From a virus: 21,184 nt of DNA. Below the pieces are notes generated by a model. That model worked only from the letters and a program-made list of their open reading frames with translations, did not search any database and had not been told where the DNA came from. This document shows positions 20,001-21,184 of this stretch, one piece after another. The position numbers were made by a program, and so were the translations under genes. Location: the IMG/VR virus record IMGVR_UViG_3300046467_000845, positions 1 through 21,184 of that record, one strand, 5' to 3'. The number at the start of each line of letters is the position of its first letter. Positions within the stretch are counted from its first letter, which is position 1.

Positions 20001-20322
20001 GATATGGAGTTCAACGGATGCTGTTAACTGGTCTCCCACAGGTACTACACAAGACCAAACAATTACTTTCTATAATGGTCTTAAAAATGAGACTTGTGTA
20101 ATTAGATGGACTCTGTCTATTATTGCTTGGAGCACAGCAGATTTTATAACTTCCGTTGCAGAAATAACGGATTCAACTAGTAGCTTTAGCTTAGGAAGTA
20201 TTAGCCCTTCAAGTGCTACTAATAGAAAGTATGCAACAGTAGTAGTTACTCATGATGATGGTTTAACACTTACAGCTGATTGTTTACTATCAGTAACAGG
20301 TATTGCGGGAGCAGGAAAATAA
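11083..20322 (+). CDS. Giant gpJ-like tail hub and receptor-binding protein
   Basis: This 3079-residue protein starts at the ATG of a TAATG overlap, with GGAGG 10 bases upstream. Residues about 20-310 resemble a DUF2163-type minor tail domain fused at the front (YRANRVLSIGTYSE, RSVMIYKVFIDQDTG, ITSHWGDWNQVGGRLT). Residues about 375-540 carry a hub segment (YLPVIYGVQRVNGNPVF, ICEGEIHGLYNIYID). A Gly-rich insert with two GxGYT turns lies at about 565-650. Hub elements follow: EIPEIEYVVKG at about 700, STNPAIQTLDYLSNTRYGKG at about 1018, and the tail_3-like ISYENGKYVLDVE-type strand region with the following sheet at about 1240-1445. A fibronectin-III-like domain lies at about 1460-1563. Downstream come Ig-like pairs (about 1565-1868 and 2085-2330) and nine related beta-modules separated by short Gly-x-y linkers (GADG, GSPGAAG, GEDGDTGPSG). 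A different C-terminal domain ends the protein. Lambda J has 1132 residues, so the excess is mostly in the repeated outer region, which I infer contacts the host surface. Confidence 0.85.
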   Translation: MSTEKVINSTIRTNLLNNEDFLYAHLVKFERPFTKATDGNYPTDASRYAYYTDGSYDISYDDGSGNGAQVYRANRVLSIGTYSETTQARASQMNLTLAGEDLKSSISLAGSISTSGVFTPTSTVYEGYPLDFVERGFKEGDEISFTYSSTTLTYRISSFTSNNTILNLAVIGTTPDIVSSFPGSTLSQTFTVKLESDELTAPLQERGITISGTSAASPNFINRSVMIYKVFIDQDTGLAWGGTGITIFKGVIQNVSIDESPTGVKVKWGITSHWGDWNQVGGRLTTDEIHRNLQPNQMPAPVQPIRNEYASDLGFLHAESSLSAIANYTTQETRTKMKKKRRGGLAGLFGGKYYIQEEYQIDIQNEVDLNIHLQGRYLPVIYGVQRVNGNPVFADTLNSDSKVIFTADAICEGEIHGLYNIYIDDIPLICTDDNDYDVRRVGGTDQDNTQLQCYGRMSHGETLMGKEGDPVETSGEPPIGVDTRDHNERSVLIAYGHALQTGGYIPGVTRDWFKGVGMSAGTNGVLHRKSWSIDGVHKIDSSFFSGRANQLASSMLYNPAQLTDGIESISVTNPGTGYTSNPTIAISAPSGGGVTATAEVQTRGYTEGGLQTTIGAIRLLTSGSGYTDSDTITVTITPNTQGTGARATANRGGYKRQVDYYEGIEPYWNSNHRLLDTAYSATRFEISPDATEIPEIEYVVKGSLLDCYNYDNIYVPDEVLNPASAGDITTRAATFKIGDVIAVEYSTDGSSWTNDTSGLHSNGKFKIIDKYEFQTNRQTTQWKFELDSAPALAVTNGAPGRTHLRLKNSSNQYWYMLTWNYTLCTDKTFPDEWKLPTWTLVGDKLTGTFSTADAALLGSTSDYTSYQFYTTNWTDIPSLSKALLTGTWAGNVVTIDVPMPLADATASLAAMNARLKIKNGKTFKVPSGGTGTTNYDEITGITNSKELFNTYSDTDMKSSNARTYVGRGALLQNTTTGEEREIEDFNTTSDTITLSTPFYTPPTPADKFTITGRGADKRSSTNPAIQTLDYLSNTRYGKGLTGTDLNIDSFIASAKLCDTRSNVTLKLKTVSGIAAGDVFELKVGGSTNSGDLVAQGTVGTASGDIDAVNTTITLTNVLGKFTKAYSTYGQYLEGDIIYTVAGRYYRAGSTVTNTSAVEPVHETGTVGGMTYICKHTDTSTATDIILHKTAGNGTASTIALEKRFGKPVEYGLYDSDWVRYWRYYGWDRNNQAEVTRHQTNFILDTGKSQFANINALLSHFNGILSYENGKYVLDVETQEDAPTINLNSSQENINPYYIENSDIIGKISLKDDSQKKGKNTIKSSVADPQNNWGSRSITFFNSDFLKADRDIVKTGNFPFTGITNYWNGRIGVEKELFQSRFSKEISFTIGPKGLLLKVGQVISMNYDSFGWSNKLFRIENLNFNANCNVSVKATEYDDSIYEITKQQALGVETQSSAHFSLPVVESPSSLATTTNKAGSVIITWTNGTDFVEGTDSTQIWASSTNDRSASTLIATIDNAESYAYTTAVADTKYYWVRHRRKSKKGLKSFITSSGFFPVSTTGGTTGTALAISAGAATISLVPSSHVIDWNKTSSAETSTIAFSTTTFNMEGTIYYEFLVGANTRQNLTTSTYTLGDYDDATCDTTNTSTNVTVDSTTNYKVGMKVTGAGIPASTLIAAVPSATNFTLSNAATATATNITLNITDEPGADDAPIQVTVKARQGSAGASTILAQDVTSIFAVQDGQSTVTGILTNEAHTIPAATDATVSSFSGSGGTFLVYYGNTEIADITDYQASDLVFSVQATTGTVTAAINATSGVYSISALGSDTATVTFRATIKGSMLGGLDTTNDVTRDKVYTISKAKVGATGTGVAGLNQKTISLYYLNNTTSTAPTRPDNDLFWNFAEKKLVQSTGTTTTLSDGHASLDSWTQALPSTTSTNGVRWVTMAVASANTAEDTISSGDWAAPAVVGADGSQYARIDLYQRNASATAPAKPTTNLFYNFSLGALVADITSTTPLTNSSSDLNSWKLDIPLASAGGYLHTTSAVALANTSASHDTIAPANWADVTILTTQGTAGTASISNIVTANNPWIFKSYEYDPDTRTDTVVYSPTTITLTANTQNTTNATGAWTASNSVPFASVDHTIDSNGIASCTIAASAVVDGMTVTYTLHSDDNSLADHVTIKLFEGDESNDVAVLENEVHLLLANDDGTIKSGGYSGSGTEIRLSEGGKELDYLHTASATGDLSAGEWYITSITATTGITVGAKSSEAGATSSASRHAQIADHSSAATGTDLFTITYNITLKSKSGTVNTVTGKQRIGKSKQGTTGTTGASTNIVFKRAASVSTPSNSSGVPTGWSDGPPSGTDLLWASQGTKALNSADFVWTTPFKIEAGAVAEIYIYRKNNSGAPSGGSYNFTNNTLALPTNWVKDPPALTANNDEVYVALGLSTGAPTATAASVSWGTPVLYARRTDGTDGSPGAAGLNSSTVSLYNKNTSSSSAPSAFSGTFTYTFATGAISNGTLNGWTTAVPALAAGEYAWVRQATASSSATTDTIPTSEFSTAVMHSGVGEDGQSITGAAGNSNALVALYAVNTSSSSAPSAFSGTFTYTYATGAVSGGTLNGWQTTVPTVAQGSFLWVRQATASSNTTTDTIATSEFSAAVVASASGANGAPGADGDDGAGIEYIFAVTADSSTSPSAPNNSWGFDQPSSPWADAAPAVTTSNKALWSTQRAIVGSPSAGDAVSASWTSATVVGRFADDGSPGAAGANSATVTLYRKSSSNSSAPTAFSGTFTYTFATGAVTGGTLNGWTTALPSITNGEYIWQRQATASSTATTDSIPTSEFSGAVVHSGVGANGESITGAAGNSNALVALYAVNTSNSSAPSAFSGTFTYTFATGAVTGGTLNGWTANSPNIPDGSYLWARQATASSNTTTDTIATSEFSAAVVIGGVGEDGDTGPSGTANLVGKMEAVPSTVIWSSTDAVNWSPTGTTQDQTITFYNGLKNETCVIRWTLSIIAWSTADFITSVAEITDSTSSFSLGSISPSSATNRKYATVVVTHDDGLTLTADCLLSVTGIAGAGK
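12775..13032 (+). other. Gly-rich insert with two GxGYT turns in the tail hub
   Basis: Residues about 565-650 of the gpJ-like protein show two half-repeats. The first is SVTNPGTGYTSNPTIAIS followed by GGGVTATAEV. The second is RLLTSGSGYTDSDTITVTI followed by GTGARATANRG. The 'v.v.n.GsGYt..pti.i' pattern is a small module found in many aquatic phage structural proteins. A more diverged relative is in the insert of the tail tube protein (GGSNYVVGDRLEF). It interrupts the hub region and is probably surface-exposed. Confidence 0.55.
15997..16187 (+). other. Small beta-module nested in an Ig-like domain
   Basis: Residues about 1640-1702 of the gpJ-like protein read as a self-contained module (TNVTVDSTTNYKVGMKVTGA, then IPASTLIAAV, then NFTLSNAATATATNITL). 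It sits between YTLGDYDD and a DDAPIQVTVKAR strand that belong to one Ig-like domain. The 'VGM.VtG.GIPa.t.i....s...f.LS.aaT.t' pattern recurs in phage and bacterial surface proteins. The second Ig pair (from about 17335) appears to lack it, which suggests insertion after the pair duplicated. Confidence 0.5.
18526..18819 (+). repeat. 98-residue tail-tip repeat, copy 1
   Basis: This is the first of four close copies of a 294-bp in-frame unit in the gpJ-like gene. The core pattern is LY..NTSSSSAPSAFSGTF, TFATGA, a LNGW turn, W.RQATASS, TTDTI.TSEFS and a closing Gly-rich linker. It is paired with copy 3, 852 bp downstream. Confidence 0.8.
18820..19113 (+). repeat. 98-residue tail-tip repeat, copy 2
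   Basis: This copy follows copy 1 directly and in phase. It starts with SNALVALYAVNTSS. Its second half shares 63 identical bases (18990-19052) with copy 4 (19842-19904). Its linker is collagen-like (GANGAPGADGDDGAG) and differs from that of copy 4. Confidence 0.8.
19378..19671 (+). repeat. 98-residue tail-tip repeat, copy 3
   Basis: This copy lies exactly 852 bp after copy 1, with no net insertion or deletion between the two, and both are preceded by the same DGSPGAAG linker. Bases 19433-19505 are identical to 19727-19799 in copy 4. Confidence 0.8.
19672..19965 (+). repeat. 98-residue tail-tip repeat, copy 4
   Basis: This copy lies 852 bp after copy 2 and 294 bp after copy 3. Its front half matches copy 3 at the DNA level and its back half matches copy 2, so it looks like a patchwork. 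It ends in GEDGDTGPSG, after which the unrelated C-terminal domain begins. Confidence 0.8.
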
Positions 20323-20915
20323 TGACAACAATTACATCAAGCAACGGGTACAGCTTAAGACCCTTAATAGAAGCAGATTATAGTTTTGTAATGGAAGTAT
20401 TAAAAGATTTTCCTATAGGCTCGAATAGCTATGCACAAAGAGTTAATGAGTTTTCTACTATGCTTTACGTAACTGAGGGTTTTACAGTTGCAAAAGTAAA
20501 AGCACAAACTCCAACAGCCGTTACTATGATTACAGTAAAAGATAGTGTAGCGCGAGCATTATGTTACCTAGATTTTGCTAGTTTAGTGGCTGAACAAAGA
20601 ATAGCAGCAGTTCACCCTGATCATAGAGGTGGCAAACATTTTACAGCACAACAGATGCTAGCAGCTTATCTTGCTTATACTGAATGTGACTGTACTTCTT
20701 CTATGCAAGAAGCAATAAGTTCAGGAGGAATAAATACAGTCGCTAATAAATGGAGATCTACAATGAGTACGGCTGAAACAGAACGAGAAACAATAGATAA
20801 ATCAGGTGATGGAACAACTTACACCTTAAAAAAGATTATACAAACAGCAGCAGAACACGAAACCTATAGAGCAGCACACTCAACGTGGGGCTCAGTAACA
20901 TATACTGTTTCTTAA
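20322..20915 (+). CDS. GNAT-like acyltransferase or structural relative
   Basis: I chose the ATG at 20322 (197 residues) because it overlaps the gpJ-like stop (TAATG) and has AGGA 5 bases upstream; an upstream TTG in the same frame would run through the end of gpJ and has no such support. The N-terminus (YSLRPLIEADYSFVMEVLKD) matches the first strand and helix of GNAT acetyltransferases. Residues 94-112 (IAAVHPDHRGGKHFTAQQML) resemble the acetyl-CoA-binding motif A, where strand 4 ends in 'vhPdhRg' and a helix follows. The canonical R-x-x-G-x-G/A loop is degenerate: the two later Gly positions appear as K105 and F107. A helical segment and 'NKW' follow at about 113-144, where motif B would lie. 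It could modify a virion or host component, or be a catalytically weak relative used structurally. Its place after the tail-tip gene suggests a link to the tip. The substrate is unknown. Confidence 0.55.
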   Translation: MTTITSSNGYSLRPLIEADYSFVMEVLKDFPIGSNSYAQRVNEFSTMLYVTEGFTVAKVKAQTPTAVTMITVKDSVARALCYLDFASLVAEQRIAAVHPDHRGGKHFTAQQMLAAYLAYTECDCTSSMQEAISSGGINTVANKWRSTMSTAETERETIDKSGDGTTYTLKKIIQTAAEHETYRAAHSTWGSVTYTVS

Positions 20916-20966
20916 TAAGTATAACACAATAATTCGGGTCTAACACACCCCTTAGAAAAATATTTC

Positions 20967-20995
20967 TTGACATATACCTTAAATTTTGGTATAAT
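20967..20995 (+). promoter_or_regulatory. Perfect-consensus sigma70-type promoter
   Basis: TTGACA (20967-20972) and TATAAT (20990-20995) are separated by exactly 17 bp, the ideal spacing, and lie in the 105-base gap between the GNAT-like gene and the next gene. Transcription would start near 21002, leaving a leader of about 20 bases that holds little more than the ribosome site. This should be recognised by host housekeeping RNA polymerase without a phage factor. Confidence 0.85.
20973..20993. promoter_or_regulatory. Inverted repeat between the promoter boxes, possible operator
   Basis: TATACC at 20973-20978 and GGTATA at 20988-20993 are perfect 6-bp inverted arms around a 9-base AT-only centre. 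The element fills the spacer and overlaps the first four bases of the -10 box. That position suits a dimeric repressor, but no regulator gene is visible in the window. Confidence 0.4.
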
Positions 20996-21004
20996 TATAC
21001 AAAT

Positions 21005-21009
21005 GGAGG
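21005..21009 (+). promoter_or_regulatory. Strong ribosome binding site of the last gene
   Basis: GGAGG lies 11 bases before the ATG at 21021, with an A-rich spacer. The complementarity is strong and the spacing somewhat long. With the promoter just upstream it indicates high expression of the following gene. Confidence 0.7.
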
Positions 21010-21020
21010 AAAAAAATTAA

Positions 21021-21184
21021 ATGAGCGCAGGAACTTACAATTTCATATTAGAGCAAGGAGCCACCTTTAACCGTATTCTAACCCTAAAAGAAAACTCTGG
21101 GGTTATGAATCTAACAGGCTATTCGGTTGCGTCCAAGATGCGATCCACACACGACTCAGGTACCGTGGTGGGCACGTTTACGTG
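21021..21184 (+). CDS. Start of a putative virion structural protein (3' partial)
   Basis: The first 54 codons are open to the end of the window. The N-terminus SAGTYNFILEQGATFNRILT followed by NLTGYSVASKMR matches a recurrent phage pattern, 'y.f.ieqGatf.r.lt.kd..g...nLtGy.a..qiR', which I associate with short beta-sandwich baseplate or tail-accessory proteins (BppU N-terminal-like). It has its own promoter and ribosome site, so it begins a separate transcription unit. Its codon use is clearly less AT-rich than the genes before it (about 33 of the 60 bases at 21121-21180 are G or C). The function is inferred from pattern only. Confidence 0.65.
   Translation, partial: MSAGTYNFILEQGATFNRILTLKENSGVMNLTGYSVASKMRSTHDSGTVVGTFT

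Noticed and set aside
18526-20322. A diversity-generating retroelement target at the end of the tail-tip gene.
   Set aside because: No reverse transcriptase, no template repeat and no C-type lectin-like C-terminus are visible. The repeats differ in ways that fit duplication and conversion, not adenine-directed mutagenesis.
20930-20960. Possible terminator hairpin after the GNAT-like gene (GGGT, 7-base loop, ACCC).
   Set aside because: The stem is only 4 bp and no T run follows, so it does not qualify as an intrinsic terminator.

Overview
This window is part of the late structural region of a tailed bacteriophage or a prophage. It holds the neck and tail genes in the canonical siphovirus order, all on the + strand and almost without gaps. 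No sheath gene lies between the tail terminator and the tape measure, and the tape measure is very long. I therefore infer a long, non-contractile (siphovirus) tail. The DNA is AT-rich, with codon use dominated by TTA, AGA and ATA, and the protein style (a decorated tube protein and a giant modular tail-tip protein) resembles phages of aquatic, often marine, low-GC bacteria. The host cannot be named from the window. No integrase, tRNA, CRISPR array or RNA gene is visible.

Layout: 1-153 is the 3' end of an upstream gene. 153-2110 holds two neck or tail-completion genes, a 500-residue protein with a possible HK97 gp10-like C-terminus and a tail-terminator-like protein. 2180-4817 holds two tail-tube-like proteins, the first long and decorated. 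4841-5624 holds a tail assembly chaperone pair in overlapping frames, with an A6 run as a candidate programmed frameshift site. 5624-10345 is the tape measure. 10349-11083 is a distal or minor tail protein. 11083-20322 is a 3079-residue gpJ-like tail hub and receptor-binding protein whose C-terminal half is a string of duplicated Ig-like and beta-rich modules. 20322-20915 is a GNAT-like protein. 20916-21020 is the only real intergenic control region; it carries a perfect-consensus sigma70-type promoter (TTGACA, 17 bp, TATAAT) with an inverted repeat between the two boxes. 21021 to the end is the start of a further structural-type gene.

How the genes fit together: the tube polymerises around the tape measure, which is kept soluble by the chaperone pair. 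The terminator and completion proteins cap the head-proximal end. The distal tail and gpJ-like proteins form the tip that contacts the host. Five junctions use stop/start overlaps (TAATG or TAGTG), which suggests one polycistronic message with translational coupling. The promoter at about 20967-20995 opens a new transcription unit after the tail tip and GNAT genes. The most notable points are this promoter/operator, the +1 (or -2) frameshift candidate, the two tube paralogs, and an exact 852-bp domain duplication in the tail-tip gene with patchwork DNA identity between repeats.
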